A stretch of DNA of 64,000 nt. It comes from Melitaea cinxia. Lineage: Eukaryota; Arthropoda; Insecta; Lepidoptera; Nymphalidae. The notes below the pieces were generated by a model. The model saw only the letters and a list, made by a program, of their open reading frames with translations, was not told the DNA's origin and did not search any database. The number at the start of each line of letters is the position of its first letter. The stretch's first letter is position 1. A program made the translations under genes and the position numbers. The DNA lies in NCBI RefSeq assembly GCF_905220565.1, contig NC_059400.1, forward strand, positions 6,160,159 through 6,224,158, written 5' to 3'. Below are positions 53,401 to 60,441 of the stretch, in pieces.

Positions 53401-53767
53401 TTGCTAATTTTTAATATCTTCCTTCACTCTGAGTAATATTTACGCTAATAATACATATTTAAAGGACTATTTTTTCGACACCTACGTTGTATTATGTTAA
53501 CTAAACTAGTACAGGCATCAGAGTCACAACATTCAGACATTCTAACTTAAATAATATAGTTTACACTTGATGGTTAAAAATTATGTATCAAACTTAGCTT
53601 ACATCGGAGCGATGTCCACGCAAATTGTAATTGGTGCGCAGAGGCAGTTCGTGCGGGCGACGGGCGTGCGAGGAGGTGAAGGTGACCCCGACCACGCCTC
53701 GCACGTTGCCAGTCGCCAGCCAACCTTCTTGGTAGTAGTTGTTACGATTCAGCTTCCATCCTTCTTC
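23302..53767 (-). CDS. TULP4: Tubby-like protein 4 (TULP4/Tusp), start exon not in hand
   Basis: Fourteen exons in phase: 53767-53603, 47247-47065, 42888-42715, 35534-35273, 34611-34511, 32905-32681, 32139-31923, 31524-31258, 30304-30183, 30095-28502, 27718-27514, 25653-25503, 24645-24463, 23418-23302; 1321 residues to TGA at 23302. Order: WD40 repeats (about 1-345; YQEGWLATGNVRGVVGVTFT, KWNEPYQKLASCDSSGVIFV), SOCS-box-like segment (about 345-385), tubby N-part (RLHCTMLRHDDEE ... LRPEFVIFDP-type), tubby middle (LVEVTSNIWGTKFKMHGLAK), an insert of about 600 residues, and the tubby C-part (LDFGGRVTQESAKNFQIEY ... ALQAFAVALANVTQRLK). Tubby domains bind PI(4,5)P2; TULP4 is thought to be a cullin-linked adaptor. 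The first exon present starts in phase 0 after an acceptor and has no Met start, so at least one 5' exon is missing. Confidence 0.96.
24085..24285 (+). repeat. LINE 3'-end-like repeat
   Basis: It shares 'CCAAAGGTTGTCTGGAAGAG' and 'ATCGCTTTTTCAGCGA' with copies at 31672-31800, 45660-45800 (inverted) and 52780-52920, and ends in (ATT)n. This is consistent with a LINE tail; the parent element is not identified. Confidence 0.6.
24463..24645 (-). CDS. TULP4: TULP4 exon, tubby C-part
   Basis: Encodes a short Gly/Ala linker and then LVMHNKAPMWNENSQVYQLD and FGGRVTQESAKNFQIEYHG, the conserved tubby signature. Donor GTGACT. Confidence 0.96.
24711..24806 (-). repeat. 5'-truncated retroposon with 11-bp target duplication
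   Basis: A 96-bp 3' piece of the 328-bp family flanked by TAATGGCTGTA (24700-24710, 24807-24817). It lies in a TULP4 intron, 65 bp upstream of an exon. Confidence 0.85.
25503..25653 (-). CDS. TULP4: TULP4 exon
   Basis: Encodes QLLNSPLLNRRRNKKLSESS and DDEYSNGYNEVNSKNYRDLE up to AQLRNK. Acceptor TTTACAG and donor GTATGA. Confidence 0.93.
25720..27330 (-). pseudogene. RTE-type LINE remnant
   Basis: Minus-strand frames give YLSHLRFADDIVIF (the RT catalytic FADD motif), GMNLDKTKVMFN, YIYLGHTIQL, LGRLRRVFTSKIPQCWKTKV and a C-terminal ISKLKWQCAGHLCRRTDGRW-type segment. The 3' end carries GGCCTATGTCTAGCAGTGGA and an (ACTG)n tail. Frames are broken by stops and shifts upstream of the RT motif. It fills most of a TULP4 intron in the gene's own orientation. 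Confidence 0.85.
27405..27490 (+). repeat. CGT microsatellite and SINE-tail fragment
   Basis: (CGT)n is followed by GCGTCGGCAACGCGCTTGCG. The same module appears at about 31130-31160. Confidence 0.45.
27514..27718 (-). CDS. TULP4: TULP4 exon, Leu helix and Ala/Pro-rich tract
   Basis: Encodes SLEQLALRLLAARGG followed by a very GC-rich Ala/Pro/Ser tract and RRQRYSSTSPI. The frame is set by split codons at both junctions; the overlapping plus-strand frame is a GC-rich shadow. Confidence 0.88.
27815..28022 (-). repeat. tRNA-derived SINE
   Basis: On minus, GACTAGCCCGTTGGTGCAG (box A-like) and GAATTCGATTCCCGTCTC (box B-like) are followed by an AT-rich body and a 3' part GTTCCTAAGGTGAGC shared (inverted) with 55565-55775. 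Confidence 0.65.
28030..28495. other. Unrecognised intronic stretch
   Basis: Contains a 75-codon open frame on plus (28055-28282) with no family resemblance and no splice or homology support. I treat it as noncoding. Confidence 0.4.
28502..30095 (-). CDS. TULP4: TULP4 large exon: tubby middle plus insert
   Basis: Starts DVRLVEVTSNIWGTKFKMHG and runs through QPRQMTLMITEL, conserved tubby strands. About 470 residues rich in Asn, Ser and charged residues follow, with no known domain. The end is YSKYY with donor GTTAGT. Confidence 0.94.
30183..30304 (-). CDS. TULP4: TULP4 exon, basic region
   Basis: Encodes GCSGSPRLQRRRRARERRKT and ANKDDVPDELAYIDSLPE. The Arg-rich block could serve as a nuclear localisation signal. 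Confidence 0.92.
30845..31215 (+). repeat. SINE fragment next to a TULP4 exon
   Basis: Contains CAGAAGAAAATCCTAGTTGG and the 'AAAATCTGGAGCAGCCC' and 'CACCGGGTGAGCCGTACAC' modules. It ends about 40 bp from the donor side of exon 31258-31524. Confidence 0.5.
31258..31524 (-). CDS. TULP4: TULP4 exon, Ser-rich linker
   Basis: Encodes VLDTNRATRMAYNWTFTKLV and then an Ala/Ser-rich low-complexity stretch to DDSCSSDTEREDG. The acceptor ATCAG was chosen because it alone keeps frame with the preceding exon (ends in phase 1); AGs further upstream would bring in a stop or the wrong frame. Confidence 0.85.
31672..31800 (+). repeat. LINE 3'-end-like repeat
   Basis: A diverged copy of the CCCAGAGGTTGCCTAGAAGA / ATCGCTGCTTCAGCGAT family. 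Confidence 0.55.
31923..32139 (-). CDS. TULP4: TULP4 exon, tubby domain N-part
   Basis: Encodes CNVPEANELRRFVSRPPAAG, then GRLHCTMLRHDDEEAGAYTL, YLEHLGGLVPLLKGRR and KIRPEFVIFDPQGE. Acceptor ATTTCAG and donor GTAAGT. Confidence 0.95.
32203..32423 (+). mobile_element. Short Helitron copy
   Basis: Ends GCCGGGTCAGCTAG|T, with a 5' region near TCGTATAG and the internal module CCGAAACGGCTAGGCCGA. The 5' boundary is approximate. Confidence 0.55.
32681..32905 (-). CDS. TULP4: TULP4 exon, last WD40 and SOCS-box-like start
   Basis: Encodes ARVTALTWGHAARRLFVGAG through VAPLQLLARVRAASALR to LPLPPRLQPALASLFAHTIR. The Leu/Pro-rich end resembles a SOCS box, but the usual Cys of the BC box is Phe here (ALASLFAHTI). 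GC-rich. Confidence 0.92.
33000..34500. other. TULP4 intron, nothing recognised
   Basis: AT-rich. A 74-codon plus frame at 33463-33687 has no recognisable domain and no start or splice context, and I do not call it a gene. Confidence 0.4.
34511..34611 (-). CDS. TULP4: TULP4 exon, WD40
   Basis: Encodes PNEPEDEPPYKNVVKFYSDT and GALIYTVPIPYTQ. Donor GTAAGT. Confidence 0.95.
35273..35534 (-). CDS. TULP4: TULP4 exon, WD40
   Basis: Encodes VQLVAEGGITSMAWSCEKF, an acidic loop, VLAVALGNGEIVLLRGHDD and MEWANSRELLAVAGT. The acceptor (TATAAAG) has a poor pyrimidine tract, but the frame is clear. Confidence 0.94.
35540..37110. other. TULP4 intron, AT-rich, no recognised element
   Basis: Contains a local duplication TAGGAGATA/CTAATTAG near 36130-36180. 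Otherwise no structure I can name. Confidence 0.4.
37120..38720 (-). pseudogene. RNase H-bearing non-LTR retrotransposon, 5'-truncated
   Basis: The main frame (38327-37203) encodes an RNase H domain: FSHGSTTSTGTG, FQAECMGIIMATTA, RILSDNRSVL, LQWIKGHSGSRSNDAADRLA, then a CCHC-like end with CRECMEAEETASHILLECG. Upstream, broken frames carry KYLGIILDSKLNW-type RT C-terminal motifs. The first RNase H catalytic Asp is His here (codon at 38015-38013). The 3' end shows an (AAC)n tail at about 37122-37140. This suggests the I/LOA/R1 group. Confidence 0.8.
38721..39150 (-). pseudogene. Second LINE fragment (RT palm region)
   Basis: Encodes FLLHINDLLQTSGIHCYADD (YADD catalytic motif), then ELNLVQFNPNKTQ-like and KLPFVVPLKFEG-like sequence. 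It differs from its neighbour and is joined abruptly to it near 38720. It is probably CR1/Jockey-related. Confidence 0.7.
39213..39540 (-). repeat. Full-length 328-bp retroposon with 11-bp target duplication
   Basis: Flanked by ATATTGTGTAT (39202-39212, 39541-39551). It shows the complete unit, the same length as the copy at 56859-57186. Confidence 0.88.
39985..40215 (+). repeat. SINE, 5'-truncated
   Basis: Contains CCTCGGAGAGCACGTTAAGC, CTGATAGCGATCGTTACTCA and the tail GGCCTATGCCCAGTAGTGGG. Same family as 42180-42510 and 45325-45650. Confidence 0.7.
40400..40580 (+). repeat. Palindrome-capped repeat, left part only
   Basis: ATAATTGTGTTTGCTGGCAA is followed by ACCGACTTCAATTACATCG. It ends after the 'GTGACCACATGATAAACAT' module. 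Confidence 0.7.
41380..41634 (-). repeat. Internally deleted retroposon copy
   Basis: It has both ends of the 328-bp family, but internal segments are missing (for example the GACACCCACGGG region). No clear target duplication. Confidence 0.75.
42180..42510 (-). repeat. tRNA-derived SINE, near full length
   Basis: On minus: GCGTTGGCGCAACGGTTAC (box A-like), GGTTGCGAGTTCAACCCC (box B), the GAGCACGTTAAGCCGTCGG body and a CCTATACTGTGGGACATTAC tail. It lies about 200 bp from a TULP4 exon. Confidence 0.8.
42715..42888 (-). CDS. TULP4: TULP4 exon, WD40
   Basis: Encodes DGFVLVGSVAGQRYWSSML and CGCWTPDDSQVYLGTAS. Acceptor TTTTTCTTAG and donor GTCAGA. Confidence 0.96.
42949..43394 (+). mobile_element. 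Complete non-autonomous Helitron (446 bp)
   Basis: A|TCTATACTTATAATAAAATG at the 5' end, and a CCCGTGCGAAGCCGGGGCGGG hairpin region followed by TCGCTAG|T at the 3' end. The flanking A and T match the known Helitron target. It inserted 60 bp from a TULP4 exon. Confidence 0.88.
43400..45320. other. TULP4 intron, no recognised element
   Basis: AT-rich. Several 60-70-codon frames (44281, 44581, 44821) show no domain and look like chance. Confidence 0.4.
45325..45650 (+). repeat. tRNA-derived SINE
   Basis: Box A-like GTGTGGTGGTATTGTGC and box B-like AGGGTTCGATTCCCGC, then the CCTCGGAGAGCACG body and GGCCTATGCCCAGCAGTGGC tail. Confidence 0.8.
45660..45800 (-). repeat. LINE 3'-end-like repeat, inverted
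   Basis: (AAT)n is followed by GCGATCTTATCGCTGAAGAG and ATCTTTGGGCACAGGA, the reverse of the copy at 24085-24285. Confidence 0.55.
47065..47247 (-). CDS. TULP4: TULP4 exon, WD40
   Basis: Encodes VILVKWNEPYQKLASCDSSG, then a VWIKYEGRWSIELINDR strand-turn and HFSWSHDGRMALICYQ. Phase 0 at both ends. Confidence 0.96.
47653..47868 (-). mobile_element. Helitron copy
   Basis: On minus it ends GCGGGCGAAGCCGCGGGCAC followed by AGCTAG|T, with a perfect-looking GC hairpin. Its 5' end abuts the next Helitron. Confidence 0.8.
47869..48781 (-). mobile_element. Helitron with internal tandem units
   Basis: On minus: A|TCTTTATATATATAAAAGCG ... CGCGGGCAACAGTTAG|T. The interior repeats a unit of about 285 bp, with starts near 48073, 48360 and 48643 (each with GTCGAGTTTCGTAAAATYC-like sequence). 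Confidence 0.8.
48803..49262 (+). repeat. Palindrome-capped repeat, nearly complete
   Basis: AATTGTGTTTGCTCGTAAAC on the left and CCTCCTCCTTTTTTTGAAG near the right end. Shares all internal modules with other copies. Confidence 0.8.
49263..51990. other. TULP4 intron, no recognised element
   Basis: 2.7 kb of AT-rich sequence with no clear repeat ends or coding signal that I can identify. Confidence 0.4.
52250..52540 (+). pseudogene. RTE-type LINE C-terminal fragment
   Basis: Frames read RDRWTIAKIRNRTKVSDISK, IKKLKWN, TGHIMRTNKEKWTKNIMKWY and RSPIKRWEDNLPKGWRRLAR then stop. This matches the C-terminus of RTE-clade polyproteins; one stop interrupts it. Confidence 0.75.
52640..52920 (+). repeat. 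LINE 3'-end-like repeat
   Basis: (TTTA)n, then CCTAAAGGTTATATGGAAGA and ATCGCTCTTTCCGCGATAAG, as at 24085-24285. Confidence 0.6.
53603..53767 (-). CDS. TULP4: TULP4 exon, N-terminal WD40 start
   Basis: Acceptor TTTTTACAG and donor GTAAGC. Encodes EEGWKLNRNNYYQEGWLATG followed by NVRGVVGVTFTSSHARR and a LRGHRSD repeat end. It is GC-rich against AT-rich introns. Confidence 0.94.
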
Positions 53768-54073
53768 CTGTAAAAATTATACATTAATTACAAAAAAATT
53801 AACAAACACTAACATATATTTTTCAAAGTTAAACTATAATTTCTTTTCTTATTCAAACATTTTTAAATTTTGCATCACTTAGTAATTATCATTAATAAAT
53901 AAATATACGAGCATACGATAAACATATGTAATACCTAATTTAGCTTTGATATAAAAACTGCAGGAAATTTTCAAGTGTAGAGATCTAGAAAATAAAAACA
54001 TTAAGTATATGTCATGGTCATGGGCTTAAATAGCCAATTTTTAAAATTCATTTACAGATCAGTAATATTGTCG

Positions 54074-54189
54074 GTCACCAACCCGCCTGCCCAGCGTGGT
54101 GACTATGGGCAAAACACATGAGTTCACGTTATTTTTGGCGTAAACTTGTGGAGGCCTGTGTCCAGCAGTGGACTGTATAGGCTGTAATG
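54074..54189 (+). repeat. 5'-truncated retroposon with 10-bp target duplication
   Basis: A 116-bp 3' part of the 328-bp family flanked by AATATTGTCG (54064-54073, 54190-54199). Confidence 0.87.
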
Positions 54190-54317
54190 AATATTGTCGA
54201 CAAATTTGATAGAGATATTCATAAGAGTCTAAAGAAAAAATATGTTTATAAAGCTAAAAACAGGCAAGGGCGCAACGACACAGATTAAGGATTGGACAAG
54301 GATTGGCATCGTTCTTC

Positions 54318-54940
54318 AAATAATTGTGTTTGCTCGCAAACGAAAAAAAAACCGACTTCAATTACATCGACAAGTAATACAACGTAGATCGACGATAAAA
54401 TAGTCAAGCAACTACGCGTTATCAAAGATTACTCAAAAAGTACTTATCAGATCTCGATAAAATTTATATGTGACCACATGATAAACACCAGCTTTCGATT
54501 AAATTAAAAATTATCAAAATCGGTACACCCAGTAAAAAGTTATTACGGATTTTCGAGAGTTTCCCTCGATTTCTCTAGGATCCCATCATCAGATCCTGGT
54601 TTCCTTATCACGGTACCAAACTAGGGATATTCCCTTTCCAACAAAAAAAGAATTATCAACATTCGGTACATGCAGTAGAAAGTTATGCGGTATAATACAA
54701 CGTAGGTCGACGAAAAAAGCGTCAAGTAAAAACGCATTATTAGATATAACTGGAAAAGTAGTTGTTAGATCTCAAATAAATTTAAATGGGACCAATCGGC
54801 ACATACCACCTTTCGATTAAAACAAAATTTGTCAAAATCGGTCCACACGATCAAAAGTTCTGATGTAACATACAAAAAAAAAAGAAAAAAAAATACAGTC
54901 GAATTGAGAACCTCCTCCTTTTTTGGAAGTCGGTTAAAAA
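54318..54940 (+). repeat. Palindrome-capped repeat with internal duplication
   Basis: Left end AATTGTGTTTGCTCGCAAAC; right end GGAAGTCGGTTA. The CAACGTAGGTCGACGA-to-ATCGGT interior appears twice (54380-54540 and 54695-54845). Confidence 0.8.
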
Positions 54941-55564
54941 GAAAATATGTTTGCCATTTCTATTGCAATATTAACAGGTTTATTACGGGTACAATAATGT
55001 AACATTAAACCTAGGTCACACTTTACTGTGTGTTATAAATAGAGTATCGATTTGATATATGTACTCATACGTTACGTGACATATTGACGCAAAAATGCTT
55101 TTAGTATACCAAACAAAACTTTTGCACAACTAAAATATTTTCAATTTTATATTTTCCGATATAACATATAAATAATAACTAAAGCGATAAAACCTTAGAT
55201 AAAACGATACAAAAAATGAACAAAGCTTAAAAGGCTATAACTTACATCTGATAATTGTCGAATGTTATCAGTGGTGATTACGGGTGATTCATTGCTAAAT
55301 ATTAGCCTTACACTGTTACAAAACAGACATTTCTATAAAACAATAAACACTCATCAACTCACAAATTCATTTGGTCTTTAGAACAATCCTCTTTTTTTGT
55401 GTACCTTAATATGTCACACAAATCAACCCTTGTGTGAACCCGAAACGCTAATGTATTTTTCTTGTAATAATTCATAAAATGTAAGTTCAGTTGGTCGAAA
55501 GCGTGTAGCGTTCGATCTTCTCACTAGCTTTTTTGTTTATTTTTGTTATCATATAACATTCACA

Positions 55565-55775
55565 CCAGTCGTCTGTTCCTAAGGTAAGCAACTTAATGCT
55601 AGTGTTATAGTTAACAACCGGCCGATATAGCTAAATATTTTTTTTTATAAATATACATGGATATATAAATATTTAAATACCAATACTTATTACACCCCGA
55701 CTCAGAATCGAACCCACAACCCGCGGAGCAGAAAGCACACTACTACAAGCTACGCCAACGGGCTAGTCGTCTAGT
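55565..55775 (-). repeat. tRNA-derived SINE
   Basis: On minus: GACTAGCCCGTTGGCGTAGC, box B-like GTGGGTTCGATTCTGAG, and the 3' part CTTACCTTAGGAACAGACG. Same family as 27815-28022. Confidence 0.7.
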
Positions 55776-56007
55776 TTTAATAATTAATTAACACACATGT
55801 GCTTCCAGAACTTACGTTAAAATTCCGTTATGCTAATAACATGTCATGTTGAATATAACACAGATTGAACAGAAATTAATAGCAATTGGTCTGAAATCTA
55901 ATATCATATGTATCCTTTCATTGGTGAACCGGAAATGAAAGAGCGATTGACTATTAAGCATATTACGTAAAGTGCATCCCTGACCATCGAGGATGCTTAT
56001 TGGTTTT

Positions 56008-56402
56008 TTAACCGACTTCAAAAAAAGAAGGAGGTTACTCAATTTGACCGTATATATATATTTTATGTATGTTCGGGGATAACTTTGTCGTTTATGTACC
56101 GATTTTGATAATTCTTTTTTGTTGGAAAGGAGATATCCTTGGTATGGTACCATGATAAGGAAACCAGGATCTGATGATGGGATCCTAGAGAAATCGAGGG
56201 AAACTCTCAAAAATTCGCATAACTTTTTACTGGGTGTACCGATTTCGATGATTTCTAATTTAATCGAAAGCCGATGTTTATCAAATGGTCACATTTAAAT
56301 TTCATCGAGATCTAATTACAACTTGACTATTTTTTCGTCTACCTACATTGTATTGCTTGTCGATGTAACTGAAGTCGGTTTCTTTACGTTTGCCAGCAAA
56401 CA
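56008..56402 (-). repeat. Palindrome-capped repeat, complete, reverse orientation
   Basis: TTAACCGACTTCA at the left and TGAAGTCGGTTTCTTTACG plus GTTTGCCAGCAAAC at the right. Open frames inside are not genes. Confidence 0.8.
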
Positions 56403-56692
56403 CAGGTATAGTAGATACCTCTAGTCAATCGTAAGTACCATTTTAATCAAAACGATATAATATCTAGAGCACTATATGTACTATATGCCTATGTTTTAGC
56501 TTGAGTGGAAATTTATATGTTTATTATGTCTGTGGTAGATTTTGGTCGACTTGAAATAAACTCATGATAAGAAATTCATCAAAAAGGTACGTTCAAATAA
56601 ATTGGTACATCAGATATTATTATTGCTTGGATTGTTCGTTAAATGAACTTGATATTTTACCTAAGCTTTATTTATTTCTACGTACATATATA

Positions 56693-57440
56693 TGACTAGC
56701 CTGTTGGCGCAGTTTATAGTGGCCCTGCTTTCTACTGCCCGGGTTGTGGGTTCAATTTCCGCCGTTATCTGCGTGTAATATTTATATTTAAATTTTTTAA
56801 TTATAATAAAAAAGAGTTGTGGAACTGGTAAAGTTAAGTACCCGTAAGGTACATCTGCTGTGTGGCTACGGCACTAAAGAATTTAGCCACCCCCTCTCTT
56901 CCCGTGGGTGTCGTAAGAGGCGACTAAGGGATAACAAGGTTCCACAACCATCTTGGAACTTAAGAAACCGACCGATGGCGGGATAACCATCCAACTGCTG
57001 GCTTTGAAATACAGAGGCCGAAGACGAGCAGCAGCGTCTTTGGTGCGACAAAGCCAGTACTGCGGTCACCAACCCGCCTGCCTAGCGTGGTGGTGACTAT
57101 GGGCAAAACACATGAGTTCACGTTATTTTTGACGTAAACTTGTGGAAGCCTATGTCCAGCAGTGGACTGTATAGGCTGTAATGATGAAGGTACATCTGCC
57201 AAATGTTTATCTACCACACCCGAAACTATTAAATTTTAATATGTACGATTTTATTTTTTTGTTACCTACACATTAGGAATTCTAAACATTTTTAAATATC
57301 ATATCAAAAATTGACCGTTCTTTGTATATTTATTTATTTCTAGGTATATTTATTTAAAAAAAGCTATAACAGTCAGCTGTTACCTATAACACAAGCGTTA
57401 AGTTGCTTACCATAGGAACTGATGACCGTCCGTGTATATT
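56693..57440 (+). repeat. tRNA-derived SINE interrupted by a retroposon
   Basis: The head GACTAGCCTGTTGGCGCAG and GGTTGTGGGTTCAATTTCCG is at 56696-56765. The 3' part, with GTTACCTATAACACAAGCG, is at about 57378-57430. The insertion 56859-57186 lies between. Confidence 0.65.
56859..57186 (+). repeat. Full-length 328-bp retroposon with 13-bp target duplication
   Basis: Flanked by AAGGTACATCTGC (56846-56858, 57187-57199). Starts TGTGTGGCTACGGCACTAAA and ends GGCTGTAATGATG. Confidence 0.9.
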
Positions 57441-57459
57441 ATATGATAATATACACGAT

Positions 57460-58580
57460 ACCTTTATAACATTTAAAATATATATTGTTTTCTGTTCTGT
57501 ATGGCTTTAAGTTTGTCTTTTGCGCAACGTATTTTGTATATTTGAGTGATAAAATGAAGTAATTAAATTAAAAATATCAAAATATGTTTAATAAGACGTC
57601 TTAATATTACAGTTACATGAATTAATAAATATCAAAATGTAGCATAACACAACACAATAGACAGTAGTGCATGTAACGATCATGTCCTTCTTAAAAACCA
57701 AAAACGAATATTGAATACAAAACAATCTACTTAATGAATCAAAAAAGGTTGTATAAAATTACATAAGTAGAATGCCGCATAAAGCTATTACCATAATTTA
57801 TCGTTCTTACACAATTTTACAGAAACGGATTTAGATAAATTGAATAACTCGTGTCTCTATATTCAAACAGCTGATTGTGAATCCGATGGAAATAAGTACA
57901 ATTTCGTCCCCGCGCTGCCGAGCGAAAACTAATTTCATCAAGGCGAGTCCTTTTTTCTAATCGTTGTAGAACATCAGGAACTTCAAATTTTATCGCTTAT
58001 CAAGATTTTGTTAAAATCATATAGCCAATAATGTAGGTGCTACCTAATTTATGAATGGAATTAGATATTTTTTATCGTAAAAGAAATTTTATATGAACCG
58101 TAGTTATTTTACGCACGTCGAAACTTAAAAATTTTGCAGTATAAAGTTTTCGTCCATTTACGAGTATTATGCTGTCAATTATCAAAGACAGAAATACCAA
58201 CTTACTTAAATGGTATATAGGAATAAATCTTCAGTATACGTATATATTATTTTGTTCTTTAAAGATATACCATTAATATCTCTACAAGAAGGTCTATTAA
58301 TAAATTTTAATTGCTTTTTCTAATTTTTATATATATATATATTTTTTATAGCTCTATTTACAGACAAAGTCTTGGAAAGTATAATACGAAACTTGAAAAT
58401 ATTTGATATTTTATGATTATTTTATTTGATATAATATGAAAATATCTGGTTTAAAAGGGACAAAAATATTAATAAGTAGGTATATGTAGTACCTTATTAT
58501 GAGCACGTAAAGCGTGAAAGCATGTCAACTTTATAAAGCATGTATAATTTATGTTACTAAACATTTCTACATTTTATATG
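57460..58580. other. AT-rich stretch, nothing recognised
   Basis: No coding signal or repeat end that I can name. A 12-bp perfect palindrome with a 3-nt loop lies just left of it at 57431-57457. Confidence 0.35.
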
Positions 58581-58589
58581 AAAATTTGC

Positions 58590-58880
58590 TGTTCCCGCGA
58601 CTTCGTCCGCGTGAAATTTAACAAAAAAGTTATTGTTCAGTTCGCAGTGTTATAAAAGAAATAAATTTCTAAAATAAAAATAGCTTAAGTTACTCCTTAC
58701 TACATCAGCTATCTGCCAGTGAAAGTCCCGTCAAAATCGGTCCACCTGTTTCAGAGATTAGCCGGAACAAACAGACAGACACAAAGACAAAAATTATATT
58801 TAAAAAATGTTATTTTGGTATGTGTACCGTGTTTACATTCTTATGCATTTGGTATAAAGCGGTTATATTAATAATACAAA
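58590..58880 (-). mobile_element. Helitron-related remnant
   Basis: CCCGCGACTTCGTCCGCGTG hairpin region and the AAAGTCCCGTCAAAATCGGT module, the same family as 7176-7575. The CTAG end has decayed. Confidence 0.6.
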
Positions 58881-59159
58881 CAGACACTCCAATTTTATTT
58901 ATTTGTATAGATGTACCTAAATGGCTAAATCATATACTTATAATAAGAATATTTTAGTATTCGTTTAAAACTTTACTTATTACATTCGCAACGAAATTCC
59001 CAACCTTAAATAAAGTCAAGATAGAAACTTCTTGTTTTATTACGTCGAGGGATTTCTGTTGTTTCATGTCAATGCTGTACCGTTATTACTTTTGATTTTT
59101 CTTTGAAACGTTTGTTTTTAGGTAAAAACGAGACGCATAGACAAAGTTATACAACGAGT

Positions 59160-59640
59160 CTAGAATCTGGGGGCACGGTAGTGCCCCCGCCAAGACGAAA
59201 CAAAAAAAAAAAAAAAAAAAAAACGAAAAGCACTACCTATCTTTTCTCGAAGTGCTTCGTCGTTTTTTTGAACCCTCATAACTTGGGTTTGGATTATACC
59301 AGATAAACAAAATTCTGGGGATATGATGTCAATAGCAAACTTATTAAACATATAAAGTTTCAATTGCATAGCTCTTATACTTTAGATTTTATTGATATCT
59401 AAAAAACCCCGATTTCGTCACTCACTGATGATCATCAAAATTCATAGAGTACTTCCTGAAGTCCCAGAAAGCTGAAATTTGGTATGTAAGCTAGTATTAG
59501 TACACAAACAACAAAAAAATTCTAAAACTTGGAACTTTTACCCCCCAACCCCTTAAACTAGGAGATGGAAGTTTGTATGAGACTTCCGCAAATTTTGATG
59601 CTAGAGGTCTGAAAACTGATATAGGGACTCCTTGTTATTA
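59160..59640 (-). mobile_element. Possible Helitron-like element with a strong terminal hairpin
   Basis: On minus the end is an 8-bp stem GGGGGCAC/GTGCCCCC with a 4-nt loop followed about 10 nt later by CTAG at 59160-59163. The flanking base is not the usual T, so the class is uncertain. A poly(A) run lies at about 59201-59223. Confidence 0.4.
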
Positions 59641-59883
59641 ATAATAATAATAAAATACATAAAAAATAAAAATCGGTTATTAGTTTATGTCGAAAATTTA
59701 CATTTTGTAATTTTGGTATTTAAATTTTGGCGGAGGTCACCGTTTGCATATCAGTTTAACATAAAATCAAAAACAGCGTGCTTAACCGAATATTGTGAAG
59801 ATTGGATGATATTTATGGTATAAAATGTGTCGGAGGTAAAATGCAGCTATAATATTGTCATAAGCAACTTACAAAAAGAAGTG

Positions 59884-60441
59884 AAATCCCACCAAAAACA
59901 TTTTCATGTAAAATGTTGCCAAGACGAGATCATATGGCTCGCACTGTCAAAAAGTTATCAGATCTCATGTAGAGCCAAGCTTCTAACTCTACACGCCCTA
60001 ACTCTACAAACCCTAACTTTACAAACTCTACACCTTAGTCAAAATATGTGGCTTGGCCGTTTCGTTACTACCGGCTGCCGATGTTGTAGATGACGACTTT
60101 CCTGTCTCATTTATATATATATTCTCTTTTCATTTTTATTTGTATTATATGTATATCAATTATTCTTCTTCTTTTTATTTTTTCTTCAATAGAACTATTG
60201 TATAACAGAAAAGTAATAAACAGTGAATACATTTTTCACCTTACGCCCACGTGACGGTAGCGAAACGGCCAAGCCACATATTTTGACTAAGGTGTAGAGT
60301 TTGTAAAGTTAGGGTTTGTAGAGTTAGGGCGTGTAGAGTTAGAAGCTTGGCTCTACATGAGATCTGATAACTTTTTGACAGTGCGAGCCATATGATCTCG
60401 TCTTGGCAACATTTTACATGAAAATGTTTTTGGTGGGATTT
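59884..60441. mobile_element. Fold-back element with inverted arms of about 190 bp
   Basis: Left arm 59884-60075 and right arm 60256-60441 are inverted copies. Both begin AAATCCCACCAAAAACATTT and contain CTAACTCTACA-type short repeats. The central 180 bp is AT-rich. No transposase and no clear target duplication. Confidence 0.8.

Noticed and set aside
55833..56210. Minus-strand 125-codon frame
   Set aside because: It runs through a palindrome-capped repeat and unrelated flank; other copies of the repeat do not keep the frame.
59990..60040. Telomere-like CCTAA repeats
   Set aside because: The motif is CTAACTCTACA-like rather than the insect telomere unit TTAGG, is very short, and is mirrored in the other arm of a fold-back element.
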